Assembly: GCA_021298395.1 (NCBI GenBank)
Contig: JAJTFH010000005.1
Coordinates: 1-64,000 of the forward strand
Reading direction: 5' to 3'
Length of the DNA stretch: 64,000 bases
Source: Gemmatimonadota bacterium
GTDB lineage: Bacteria; Gemmatimonadota; Gemmatimonadetes; Gemmatimonadales; Gemmatimonadaceae
Shown: positions 51,433 through 61,757 of the stretch, one piece after another
How positions within the stretch are numbered: position 1 is the first letter of the stretch
Layout: every line of letters begins with the position of its first letter
Program-made: the position numbers and the translations under genes
The notes under the pieces: generated by a model
Told to the model about the DNA's origin: nothing
What the model saw: the letters and a program-made list of their open reading frames with translations, nothing else
The model's database searches: none

Positions 51433-51714
51433 GTGCCCCTCTCCCCCCACGCTCCCGACGTGCCGTGCCGTGCCTTTCGCACGGCGGTCGATGAGCGACT
51501 CGATGGCTCGCCCGATGCCCTGCAGGGAGTGCGGTCGGCGCCCCATCTCCGCCGTTGCCCTCCCTGTCTCGCCTGGGTGGCCGCGCGCCACGCCTACCGC
51601 CGGATGATGCAACGCCTCGGCGAGGCCGTGGTCGCCCCCCTCGACCTGCGCGACCGCATCCGTGGCGTCCTCCAGCGCGACGCCGCCCGCGACGCCCAGC
51701 GCCCGAACGCCTGA
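51433..51714 (+). CDS. Small putative zinc-finger (zf-HC2/anti-sigma-like) protein
   Basis: 'HLRRCPPCLAW' matches H-x3-C-x2-C; located just upstream of flavin reductase gene. Confidence 0.5.
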   Translation: MPLSPHAPDVPCRAFRTAVDERLDGSPDALQGVRSAPHLRRCPPCLAWVAARHAYRRMMQRLGEAVVAPLDLRDRIRGVLQRDAARDAQRPNA

Positions 51715-51725
51715 CGACGTCCCCT

Positions 51726-52217
51726 ATGTCCACGCCCATCGACCCCGCCCAGTTCCGGGCCGCCCTCGCGCGCTTCGCCTCCGGCATCACCGTGCTCACC
51801 ATGCGGGATGCGACCGGGACCGACCTCGGGATGACGGCGACCGCCTTCACCTCGCTCTCGCTCGACCCGCCGCTGATCCTGGTCTGCGTCGATGCGAACG
51901 CGACGATGGCGACGCCGCTGATCAAAGGCGCCGCCTTCGCGGTGCATGTCTTGCGCGAGGACCAGGAACATCTCTCGCGTCGCTTCGCCGCCACCACCGG
52001 GGATCGCTTCGCGGATCTCACCCTCGAGCGGTCACCCGAGGGAACCCCGCTCCTCCCCGACACGCTGATGCGGATGGAATGCGCGGCGGTCGCGCGGCAT
52101 CCCGGGGGGGACCATCACATCATCGTCGGACGTCCGCGGCGGGTGACGGTCGCCGCGATCGGCGAGCCCCTGCTCTATTTCCGTGGGCGGTACGGGCGCC
52201 TGGCGCAGACGCCCTGA
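51726..52217 (+). CDS. Flavin reductase-like (FMN-binding split barrel) protein
   Basis: 'FRAALARFASGITVLTMRDATGTDLGMTATAFTSLSLDPPLILVCVD'. Confidence 0.92.
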   Translation: MSTPIDPAQFRAALARFASGITVLTMRDATGTDLGMTATAFTSLSLDPPLILVCVDANATMATPLIKGAAFAVHVLREDQEHLSRRFAATTGDRFADLTLERSPEGTPLLPDTLMRMECAAVARHPGGDHHIIVGRPRRVTVAAIGEPLLYFRGRYGRLAQTP

Positions 52218-52238
52218 GCGGAGCGGCGTGGGCCCGGC

Positions 52239-52697
52239 TCAGGGGCCCTGGGAGAGATAGCTCGCCGCGTAGCGATCGACGCTCTCGCGGATGATCCGCA
52301 TCGCCACATCGCTCTTCCCCCAGCCGCGGATCTCGACGCGCTTCCCCTCGAGGTCCTTGTAGATCGCGAAGAAGTGCTCGATCTCGCGGAGGGTGTGCTG
52401 TGGGAGGTCGGCGAGGTCGAAGTACTCGCCATGCGCGGGATCGTCGACGGGGACGGCGAGGATCTTATCGTCCGGCTCCCCCTTGTCGAGCATCTTGAGC
52501 ACCCCGACGGGGCGCACATCGATCAGGCAACCGGTGAAGGTCGGCTCCTTGATCATCACGAGGACATCGAGCGGGTCGTTGTCCTCGTGGAGCGTGCGCG
52601 GGATGAGCCCGTAGTCACCGGGGTAATGGACCGCCGAATAGAGGAGCACGAGGGTCGCCGCATAGGCGAGCCGGTAGTACAGCGCGTTGTCCGGCAT
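52239..52697 (-). CDS. Chimeric ORF: CcmD-like N-terminus fused to an N-terminally truncated inorganic pyrophosphatase
   Basis: 'MPDNALYYRLAYAATLVLL' (CcmD-like, directly after ccmC with tgATG overlap) joined to 'LYSAVHYPGDYGLIPRTLHEDNDPLDVLVMIKEPTFTGCLIDVRPVGVLKMLDKGEPDDKILAVP' (family I PPase from mid-protein onward). Confidence 0.7.
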   Translation of the reverse strand: MPDNALYYRLAYAATLVLLYSAVHYPGDYGLIPRTLHEDNDPLDVLVMIKEPTFTGCLIDVRPVGVLKMLDKGEPDDKILAVPVDDPAHGEYFDLADLPQHTLREIEHFFAIYKDLEGKRVEIRGWGKSDVAMRIIRESVDRYAASYLSQGP

Positions 52698-53395
52698 CAG
52701 CCCCCCACCGCCGCGTCGTCGAGTGCATCGCGTTCCACCGCGAGCGCCATCCGTGCCCGCACGAAGGCCACGTAGAGGAGCGTGAAGGCGAAGAAGGCGA
52801 AGAAGAAGGTCGTCACCATCACCGCCGGCATCGCGGGCCCCTCGGGCCGCGCCACCACGGGGAGGGGATGCAGCGTTCGGAAGAGATAGACGCTGAGATG
52901 GATGAAGGGGATCAATAGCGCACCGAGGATCCCGACGACCGCCGCATAGCGCGCGCGTTGCTCCCGCCCCGGGATCACCCCGCGGAGCACGAGATATCCC
53001 ACGTAGATGAACCAGAGGAAGAGGGTGAGCGTGAGCCGCGCATCCCAGGTCCACCAGGTCCCCCAGACCGGCTTCCCCCAGAGGGGCCCGGTCACGAGCA
53101 CCGCCGTGGTGAAGATCACGCCGACCTCGGCCGAGCTCTCGGCGAGGCGGTCGAGGCGCTGGTCCTTGAGGAAGAGCCAGAAGGCGCCGGCGAGCGCGGT
53201 CACGCCGAAGGCGAGGAAGGCGACCCAGGCCGCGGGGGCGTGCACGTAGAGGATCTTCTGTGCGAAGCCCTGGGTGGCCTCGGGCGGGGTGAACCAGATG
53301 GCCCGCCCATAGGCGAGCGCGACGACCGCGAGCGCGAGGAGCGCGACGGGATCGATGCGGCGCGAGGCCGAGGGGGTGGGCGAGAGGTCAGTCAT
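52697..53395 (-). CDS. ccmC: Heme exporter / cytochrome c biogenesis protein CcmC
   Basis: WWD-type motif 'WGTWWTWDARLTLTLFLWFIYVGYL', conserved His 'LYVHAPAAW'. Confidence 0.93.
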   Translation of the reverse strand: MTDLSPTPSASRRIDPVALLALAVVALAYGRAIWFTPPEATQGFAQKILYVHAPAAWVAFLAFGVTALAGAFWLFLKDQRLDRLAESSAEVGVIFTTAVLVTGPLWGKPVWGTWWTWDARLTLTLFLWFIYVGYLVLRGVIPGREQRARYAAVVGILGALLIPFIHLSVYLFRTLHPLPVVARPEGPAMPAVMVTTFFFAFFAFTLLYVAFVRARMALAVERDALDDAAVGG

Positions 53396-54074
53396 CGAGG
53401 GTCGCGGGGAAGACGAGCATGCAGGCGTACGCGAAGACGAGATCGAATGCCAACAAGATACGCAACCAGGCGAACGATTCGGCGAGGGGGCGTCCCGCGA
53501 GGAGCTTGGCGGTGGCCTGCGCCGCCGGCATCACGATGGGCACGAAGAAGGGGAGGGCGAGCACCGGGAGGAGGAGTTCCGCCAGCCGGGTGTTGGCCGT
53601 GAGCCCCGCGAAGAGGGTCCCCACCGCGACGAGCCCGATCGCGGCCAGGACCATCACCCCGATCAGCGCCGGCCAGGCCGCCCCGACCCCGACATCGTAG
53701 AAGAGGACCATCGCGGGGAGCGCGACCCCCTGCACCCCGAGGACGAAGGCGAGGTTCGCGAGCGCCTTCCCGACGAAGATCGCCTGCCGCGGGACCGGGG
53801 CGATCAACAAGGCATCCATCGCCCCATCCTGCGCCTCGACCCCGAAGGAGCGATGCAACCCGAGGAGCCCCGAGAAGGTGAAGGTCACCCAGAGGACACC
53901 GGGGGCGAGGTCCCCTGCCCCGACGGCGGTCGGGTCCCAGGCGAAGTAGAAGATCACGATCGCGAGCAACGAGAGGACGAGCGCCGAGAGGAAGGCGCTG
54001 CGCGTGCGGAACTCGATCGCGAGGTCCTTCCGCGCGATCAGCCAGGCCGAGGCGATGAGGCCGGGGGCGCTCAT
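53388..54074 (-). CDS. ccmB: Heme exporter protein CcmB
   Basis: 'LIARKDLAIEFRTRSAFLSALVLSLLAIVIFYFAW'; between ccmA and ccmC. Confidence 0.92.
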   Translation of the reverse strand: MSAPGLIASAWLIARKDLAIEFRTRSAFLSALVLSLLAIVIFYFAWDPTAVGAGDLAPGVLWVTFTFSGLLGLHRSFGVEAQDGAMDALLIAPVPRQAIFVGKALANLAFVLGVQGVALPAMVLFYDVGVGAAWPALIGVMVLAAIGLVAVGTLFAGLTANTRLAELLLPVLALPFFVPIVMPAAQATAKLLAGRPLAESFAWLRILLAFDLVFAYACMLVFPATLDD

Positions 54075-54769
54075 GCGACGAGGGCCCGGTAGGTGTCGGC
54101 GTACGCGAGGGGATCGAGCCCCTGGGCGGGCTCATGGCGGACGAAACGTCCCCCCTGCATGATCGCGGCGTGCGTGGCGAGGGCGAGCCCTTCGTGCAGA
54201 TGGTGCGTGACCACGACGATGGCGGCGCCGGCCTCGCGCCGCTCGCGCAGGAGCGCGGTGAGGGCGCTGGCCCCCTGTTCGTCGAGCCCGGTGTAGGGCT
54301 CGTCCGCCAGGAGGACGTCGGGGCCGTGCACGATGGCGCGGGCGATGGCGACGCGCTGCTGCATCCCGCGCGAGAGCTGGCGCACCGGGACATCCGCACG
54401 CTCCGCGATGCGGAGCGCGCGCAGCGCGCGATCGGTGGCGCCGTCGGGATCGGGGAGCCCGTAGAGGCGCGCGGTGAACGCGACGTTCTCTCGACCTGTC
54501 AGGGCCTCGTAGAGCATCGCGCGGTGCGAGATGAGGCCGATGTGGTGGCGCGCCTCGGGCGCCGGGAGGCGGACCCCGGCGACGCGCGCCTCGCCGGAGG
54601 TGGGGGAGAGCAACCCCGCGAGCAGGCGAAGGGTGGTGGTCTTCCCAGCGCCATTCGGGCCGAAGAGCGCCAAGCACTCTCCGGCCCGAAGGGAGCAACT
54701 CACGCCGTCGACGGCGCGCCGCCCACCGAACACCCGGACGAGGTGAAGGGCCTCGACGCGCGGCGCCAT
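54071..54769 (-). CDS. ccmA: Heme exporter ATP-binding protein CcmA
   Basis: 'LFGPNGAGKTTTLRLLAGLLSPTSG', 'LSRGMQQRVAIARAI', 'LLADEPYTGLD'. Confidence 0.93.
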   Translation of the reverse strand: MAPRVEALHLVRVFGGRRAVDGVSCSLRAGECLALFGPNGAGKTTTLRLLAGLLSPTSGEARVAGVRLPAPEARHHIGLISHRAMLYEALTGRENVAFTARLYGLPDPDGATDRALRALRIAERADVPVRQLSRGMQQRVAIARAIVHGPDVLLADEPYTGLDEQGASALTALLRERREAGAAIVVVTHHLHEGLALATHAAIMQGGRFVRHEPAQGLDPLAYADTYRALVA

Positions 54770-54791
54770 GCGATCGGGGGGGGAGCCCAGG

Positions 54792-55196
54792 TCAGGCCTC
54801 CCCGGTGATCGCCGTCTCGAGCTCGTCCGCGATGCCAGCGGCGAGGGCGACCGCGCCCGCCAGACTCTCTGGCGAGGCCTGCGTGGCGACCGGCAGGCGA
54901 TACAGCAGCAGGCTGCCACGGGTCATGAGCCCGCCGCCTCGCTTGGCACTGACCTGCTCGAGCAGCGACCCCATCAGGGCGAAGTTGCCCGCGAGCTCCC
55001 CGACGTCGGCGATGAAGCTCACGACGTACCGAAAGGCGTACGCGCCGATGGAATCGACATCACGGGTGATCCATACCGTCTGCGTCCGACCGCTCTCGAG
55101 CGGGACGATGATGCGCGCATCCCCATCCTCGTCGATCCGATAGTAGAGCGCGGTGGCATCGAGCAGGGCGCGGAAGTCGGCGGCATGCGGGGTCAT
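54792..55196 (-). CDS. Hypothetical protein upstream of ccmA
   Basis: ATG at 55196: 'MTPHAADFRALLDATALYYRIDEDGDARIIVPLESGRTQTVWITRDVDSIGAYAFRYVVSFIADVGEL'; same operon direction. Confidence 0.55.
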   Translation of the reverse strand: MTPHAADFRALLDATALYYRIDEDGDARIIVPLESGRTQTVWITRDVDSIGAYAFRYVVSFIADVGELAGNFALMGSLLEQVSAKRGGGLMTRGSLLLYRLPVATQASPESLAGAVALAAGIADELETAITGEA

Positions 55197-55396
55197 GGTT
55201 CCTCTCCTCGGGAATATAGCGGGATGCGCGGGGGAGACGACGGCGAGGGGCTCCTCTGGCGCCTCCGCGGCGACGATCGCGACGCGTCCATGGACGTGCG
55301 GCACAAGTTATCGTCGCGTGACCGGTACCGCGCCCACATCCCCGGGGGCTCGGCGGACCCTGCCGCACCGTTCCCGTGCGCCGTAGGATTGGTCGC

Positions 55397-57361
<1,965 letters not shown>

Positions 57362-57400
57362 GGGGGCGCCGGACGCGATCGCGCGACCGGCGCCGCGGCG

Positions 57401-58117
57401 TCAGCGCGCGGCGGTCGTGGCCGCCGCGGAGTCGAGCCGGGCCGTCTCGGTCTCGATATAGAGCCGCATCTGGTCGTAGGTGAGGCTCCCCGGGTAGACC
57501 TTGTTCCCGATCTTGAAGGTCGGGGTCGACTGGATGCGGAGCCGCTCCGCCTCGCGCCGATTGGCGGCGATCTGCGGCAGCATCTCCCCGGAGTCGTAGC
57601 AGGCGGTGAAGGCCTTCCCGTCGAGGTCGAGCGATTCGGCGAGCTCGATCATGATCTTGCGGACCTTCTTGGGGTCCCGTGCCGCCTGCGAGTTCCACCG
57701 CTCCTGCGAGGCGAAGAGCAGGTCGTGCATCACCCAGAACTTGTCCTGCGCATTGGCGCAGTGCGCGGCGTTGTGGGCCGCGACCGCGTTGCGGTGGATG
57801 TCGAGCGGGAAGTCCATGAAGCGGAAGCGCATCTGCCCCGAGGCGACGAGGCGGGCCTTGATGTCGGGCGCATGCAGGGTGGCGAAGTAGCCGCACCCGG
57901 GGCACTCGAAGTCGGCGAACTCGATCACCTCGACGGGGGCATCAGGGCTCCCGATCACGATCCCACCGGGGGCGACGGACGCCGCCGCCGCAGGGTCGAG
58001 GGTGATGACCGGGGTCGGACGCGACCCGAGGTAGCCGAGGAGCACGACGCCGACCACCGCGACCACGGCGAGGAGGGCACCAAAGGACTTGTTCTTGGGC
58101 TGCTGCTTCTTCGCCAC
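57401..58117 (-). CDS. DsbA-family thiol:disulfide oxidoreductase (membrane-anchored)
   Basis: N-terminal TM and 'EFADFECPGCGYFATLHAPDIKARLVASGQMRFRFMDFPL' (CPGC active site). Confidence 0.9.
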   Translation of the reverse strand: MAKKQQPKNKSFGALLAVVAVVGVVLLGYLGSRPTPVITLDPAAAASVAPGGIVIGSPDAPVEVIEFADFECPGCGYFATLHAPDIKARLVASGQMRFRFMDFPLDIHRNAVAAHNAAHCANAQDKFWVMHDLLFASQERWNSQAARDPKKVRKIMIELAESLDLDGKAFTACYDSGEMLPQIAANRREAERLRIQSTPTFKIGNKVYPGSLTYDQMRLYIETETARLDSAAATTAAR

Positions 58118-58272
58118 GGGGGACTCCTGAACGGCGGACGGGAGGAGGGGAACGAGGTCAGGGGATAATCTGTCATCCCGTGCGGGGGGCGGGGTAGGAG
58201 TTCGGGCCCGGTTCGGTTATCTTCCGAGGACGGGCCAGATGGTCCGTTCCTCCGACCCCATGACCGGACGAG

Positions 58273-58536
58273 ATGAGCAGACAGCGTACCCGTGGACCGG
58301 CAGCCCCGGCCACCCCATCAGCATTCGATCAGGCCCGCGACGAGTTGTTCCAGCATGTCATCAGCTGCGGCGTGATCGGCTCCGAACTGGAGCATCAGAA
58401 GGAGTGGTTCGACGAGACCATGAAGTACTTCGCCGAGCGGTATCACGAGCTCGGGAGCCGGCAGATCGCAGACCTCCGCGTGTTGGGCGAGCGCTTCGCG
58501 GCGCCGACCAAGCGGCCAGAACCCGCGACCGCCTGA
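58273..58536 (+). CDS. Hypothetical small protein (87 aa)
   Basis: 'AFDQARDELFQHVISCGVIGSELEHQKEWFDETMKYFAERYHELGSRQIADLRVLGERFA'; followed by terminator. Confidence 0.6.
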   Translation: MSRQRTRGPAAPATPSAFDQARDELFQHVISCGVIGSELEHQKEWFDETMKYFAERYHELGSRQIADLRVLGERFAAPTKRPEPATA

Positions 58537-58557
58537 TCGACCGATAGACGACGTGAC

Positions 58558-58594
58558 ACGAGGCCCCGCGATCCGATGGATCGCGGGGCCTCGT
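58558..58594. terminator. Bidirectional hairpin terminator
   Basis: 17-bp perfect inverted repeat ACGAGGCCCCGCGATCC-GAT-GGATCGCGGGGCCTCGT. Confidence 0.8.
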
Positions 58595-58611
58595 CCATTC
58601 CGGCGCCGCCC

Positions 58612-59139
58612 TCAGCGTCCGACGGGTCGACGGGTTCGGAAGACGACAGCGAGTCGTGCCCCGCCGCCGAGCGCGAGCTCGACGGCCGGGATCGTGCGCC
58701 GCGTCCCGAGCGGCCCCTCCACTCCGACCACCACGACAAGGTCCCCGCGCACCGGGTCCCCCGGCGCACGTCGGACGGCGAATCCCCCCCCGCCATAGAG
58801 CCCGCGAGGGAATTCACCGAAGGGGTCGAAGAGGAAGCGGGAGACCGCCTCGACGCGTTGCACACCGACGACGCCGTCGCCGCGACGCACGATCCCGGCC
58901 GCGGCATGGACGCCGACCCGGGCATAGTACCCCGCCCTCACATTGATACCGAGGCCAGCCGCGATTCCCGCGGCCGGGGTCGGCGCCACCTCGATGCGGC
59001 GCTCCAGTTGTGGTAGGGCCGCCGAGCGGGTCGAACCGGCGGTCTGCGCGAGGAGACCGGCGGGGGCGAGACCCATCGTGAGGACCCAGCGCGCGAGGTG
59101 CCGGGTCGGGCGACGCCTCTGGTGGATGCGCCGGGTCAC
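58612..59139 (-). CDS. Hypothetical secreted/outer-membrane-like protein
   Basis: GTG at 59139 overlapping M16 stop (GTGA); hydrophobic leader and Gly-rich beta-like pattern 'GLYGGGGFAVRRAPGDPVRGDLVVVVGVEGPLGTRRTIPAVELALGGGARLAVVF'. Confidence 0.5.
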   Translation of the reverse strand: MTRRIHQRRRPTRHLARWVLTMGLAPAGLLAQTAGSTRSAALPQLERRIEVAPTPAAGIAAGLGINVRAGYYARVGVHAAAGIVRRGDGVVGVQRVEAVSRFLFDPFGEFPRGLYGGGGFAVRRAPGDPVRGDLVVVVGVEGPLGTRRTIPAVELALGGGARLAVVFRTRRPVGR

Positions 59140-61757
59140 GACGTGCGGCCGCGGACGATCCCCTCGACGCGGCGCGAGGCATCGAACCAGCGCCGTGCGG
59201 CCCCTTGCAGGGTCATCGGCGTCACGCGCCCCAGCGCGTGTGGGTAGCGGGCGACCTCGTCGAGCGTACCGTGCACCCAGGCCTCCGCGATCGCACCGAG
59301 CACGGCACTGCCCGAGGCCTGCCGGATCTGCCACGCCCCGACCGCATGGGAACGCGCCCGATCGAGCTCCTCCGCGGTGACGGGCTCCTCCGCGAAGCGC
59401 TGGAGCTCGCGGAGGAGTCCCTCGCGCGCCTCGGCCTCGCGATGCGGCGAGGTCGCGATGTACGCGGCGATGGCGCCGGCGCGGAGGCGCGGGATGGGGC
59501 GCGCGAGCACGGTGTAGGCGAGCGAGCGCTTGTCGCGCAGCTCCTCGAAGAGCCGCCCGCCGAGGCCACTCGCGATCCCCGCGAGGAGCTCGGCGTCGAA
59601 GCGCGCCTCGTCGGTGCGCGCCGGGCCCGGGAAGAGCATCGCGAGCGCGGTCTGCGCCCGGTCGCGCTGGTCGAGTCGCTCGGTGAAGGCGGCGGGCCAC
59701 ACGGTCGGGGCGATGGCGGGCGCCGGCGCGGCGCGGAGCGCCGCGAATCGCCGCGCGAGGGTGTCGGCGGCCTCCTGCGGGTCGAGGTCCCCGACCACCA
59801 CGAGGGCGGCGGCCGACTCGTTGACGCGCGCCGCATGCCAGGCGGCCACTCGATCGACCGTGGCGCCACGGATCACCGATTCATCGCCCAGCGGGGAGCG
59901 GCCATAGGGATGCCCCACCCACGCCGCCTCGCTCGCGAGCCGCATCGGCTGGCGGTACATGTCGTCGCGCAGCGTCCCGAGCGCGGCGAGCGCGACCGCA
60001 CGCTCCGCCTCGAGGCCGTCCTCGGGGTAGGTCGGCGCGAGGACCACATCGGCGAGGAGCTCCGCCGCGTCGGCGAAGGCGCGGGTCGACACCCCCATCG
60101 TCCACTCGAAGACCTCGCTCCCCACCCCGACCGCCGGCACCCCACCGAATCGCTCCGCATCCTCGGCGATCCGTGCGGCGGAGCGACGCGCGGTGCCGCG
60201 CAGCGCCGTGCGCGCCATGAGGGTGGTGAGCCCCGACTCGTCAGGGCGCTCCTCGACCGCCCCACCGGGGATCACGACGCCGAGGTGGACGAGGGAGGCC
60301 CCCGGCCGACGCTGCACGAGGATCGGGACATCGTGCGCGGTGCGGAAGGCGTGGATGCCATCGACGACGCGCTCGCGCCGTGCGCCGTCGCCGACGATGG
60401 CGGGCGCAGCGAGGGGCGTGCCCATCGGATCGATCGGCGCGGGACGCGCCGCGCCCAGCATCGCGCGGACGGCGTCGGGGTCCGTGCCCAACGGCGCGGT
60501 GCCGCGTGGGCGATAGGCGAGCACCGTCGCCTGCTCGGGATCGAGCCAGCGCTTCGCGACGGCGGTCAGTCGGGCCGCATCGACGCGCAGCAACGCGTCG
60601 TGATGCGAGACGCCCTGTCGCCAATCCCCGAGGAGCTCCCACGCGCCGAGGAAGTTGGCCTGGCCCTCGGGGGACTCGAAGCGTCGGAGCGCCTGCGCGT
60701 CGACGATGGCCCGCGCGCGATCGACCTCTGCCGCGGTGATCTCGCCCGCGCGCACCCGTCGCACCTGATCCCAGATCGCGCCCGCCGCCTCACGCATCGT
60801 CTCGGGCCGCGTCCCAGCATGGATGACGAAGACCCCGAGCTCGGTGGGGGTGTAGTCATAGGCGGTGACACTCGAGGCGAGGCGACGATCCCGCACCGCG
60901 CGCGCCAGGCGTGAGGCGCGGCCGACGCCCAGGACGGTGGCGAGGATGTCGAGCGCTGGGGTGTCGGGATGTTCGAGCGGCGGGGTGCGCCACCCCACGA
61001 GCAGCTCGGTCTGCGCGATGTCCCCTTCCCACTCGCGGCACCGGAAGCCGGCGGGGGCGCGCTCCTGCGGGCTCAGCGTGCGCCCGACCGGCGCATCGGG
61101 GAGATGCCCGTAGTGCTGTGCGGCGAGGGCGAGCGCCTCGTCGGGGTCGATGTCGCCGACGATCGCGAGGACGGTGTTGGACGGCCGATAGAAGCGCGTG
61201 TAGAACGCGTGGAGGCGATCGCGCGTGAGCGTACGGAGGCCATCCTCCCGCCCCATGCGCCACCGGCGGATGCGATGCCGATCGTGCAGCACCTCGAAGA
61301 GGGTCTCCACCGCGAGGGCCGACGGGGTATCGGCCTTCCGCTTGGTCTCCTCGATGATGACCTCGAGCTCGCGCGCGAGCTCCCCGGCATCGAGCACGCT
61401 GTTCGCGTAGGCATCGGCCTGCACGGCGAGCCCCGCGGCGAACCCCTCCGAGGGGAGCACGACGTAGTAGTGCGTGTGATCGTAGATCGTCCCGGCGTTG
61501 AGATAGCCACCGGCGGCCTTGGTCTCGCGCGCGATCTCCCCCACCCCGCGCGTCGACGTCCCCTTGAAGTACATGTGTTCGAGCACATGGGCGATCCCGA
61601 CCACATCATCGGGTTCGTCGAAGTACCCCGCCTTCACCCAGGTGACGATGGCGACGACGGGAGCGGTACGATCCTGACGGACGAGGACGCGCAGCCCATT
61701 GCCGAGCCGGACGCGCCGGACGGAGGTCGGGGGGAGGATGCCGTCGAGCGCGCTCAG
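59136..61757 (-). CDS. M16-family (insulinase-like) zinc peptidase, fused double domain; probable CTG start at 61757
   Basis: 'GIAHVLEHMYFKGT' (HxxEH) and a second, inactive M16 domain; family-typical N-terminus 'TSVRRVRLGNGLRVLVRQDRTAPVVAIVTWVKAGYF' encoded upstream of the listed ORF start. Confidence 0.85.
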   Translation of the reverse strand: MSALDGILPPTSVRRVRLGNGLRVLVRQDRTAPVVAIVTWVKAGYFDEPDDVVGIAHVLEHMYFKGTSTRGVGEIARETKAAGGYLNAGTIYDHTHYYVVLPSEGFAAGLAVQADAYANSVLDAGELARELEVIIEETKRKADTPSALAVETLFEVLHDRHRIRRWRMGREDGLRTLTRDRLHAFYTRFYRPSNTVLAIVGDIDPDEALALAAQHYGHLPDAPVGRTLSPQERAPAGFRCREWEGDIAQTELLVGWRTPPLEHPDTPALDILATVLGVGRASRLARAVRDRRLASSVTAYDYTPTELGVFVIHAGTRPETMREAAGAIWDQVRRVRAGEITAAEVDRARAIVDAQALRRFESPEGQANFLGAWELLGDWRQGVSHHDALLRVDAARLTAVAKRWLDPEQATVLAYRPRGTAPLGTDPDAVRAMLGAARPAPIDPMGTPLAAPAIVGDGARRERVVDGIHAFRTAHDVPILVQRRPGASLVHLGVVIPGGAVEERPDESGLTTLMARTALRGTARRSAARIAEDAERFGGVPAVGVGSEVFEWTMGVSTRAFADAAELLADVVLAPTYPEDGLEAERAVALAALGTLRDDMYRQPMRLASEAAWVGHPYGRSPLGDESVIRGATVDRVAAWHAARVNESAAALVVVGDLDPQEAADTLARRFAALRAAPAPAIAPTVWPAAFTERLDQRDRAQTALAMLFPGPARTDEARFDAELLAGIASGLGGRLFEELRDKRSLAYTVLARPIPRLRAGAIAAYIATSPHREAEAREGLLRELQRFAEEPVTAEELDRARSHAVGAWQIRQASGSAVLGAIAEAWVHGTLDEVARYPHALGRVTPMTLQGAARRWFDASRRVEGIVRGRTS

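Noticed and set aside
57365-57394. GGCGCCGG…CCGGCGCC inverted repeat after acs
   Set aside because: Could be a terminator, but the stem is short with a GC-rich interior and no T-tract; too weak to call.
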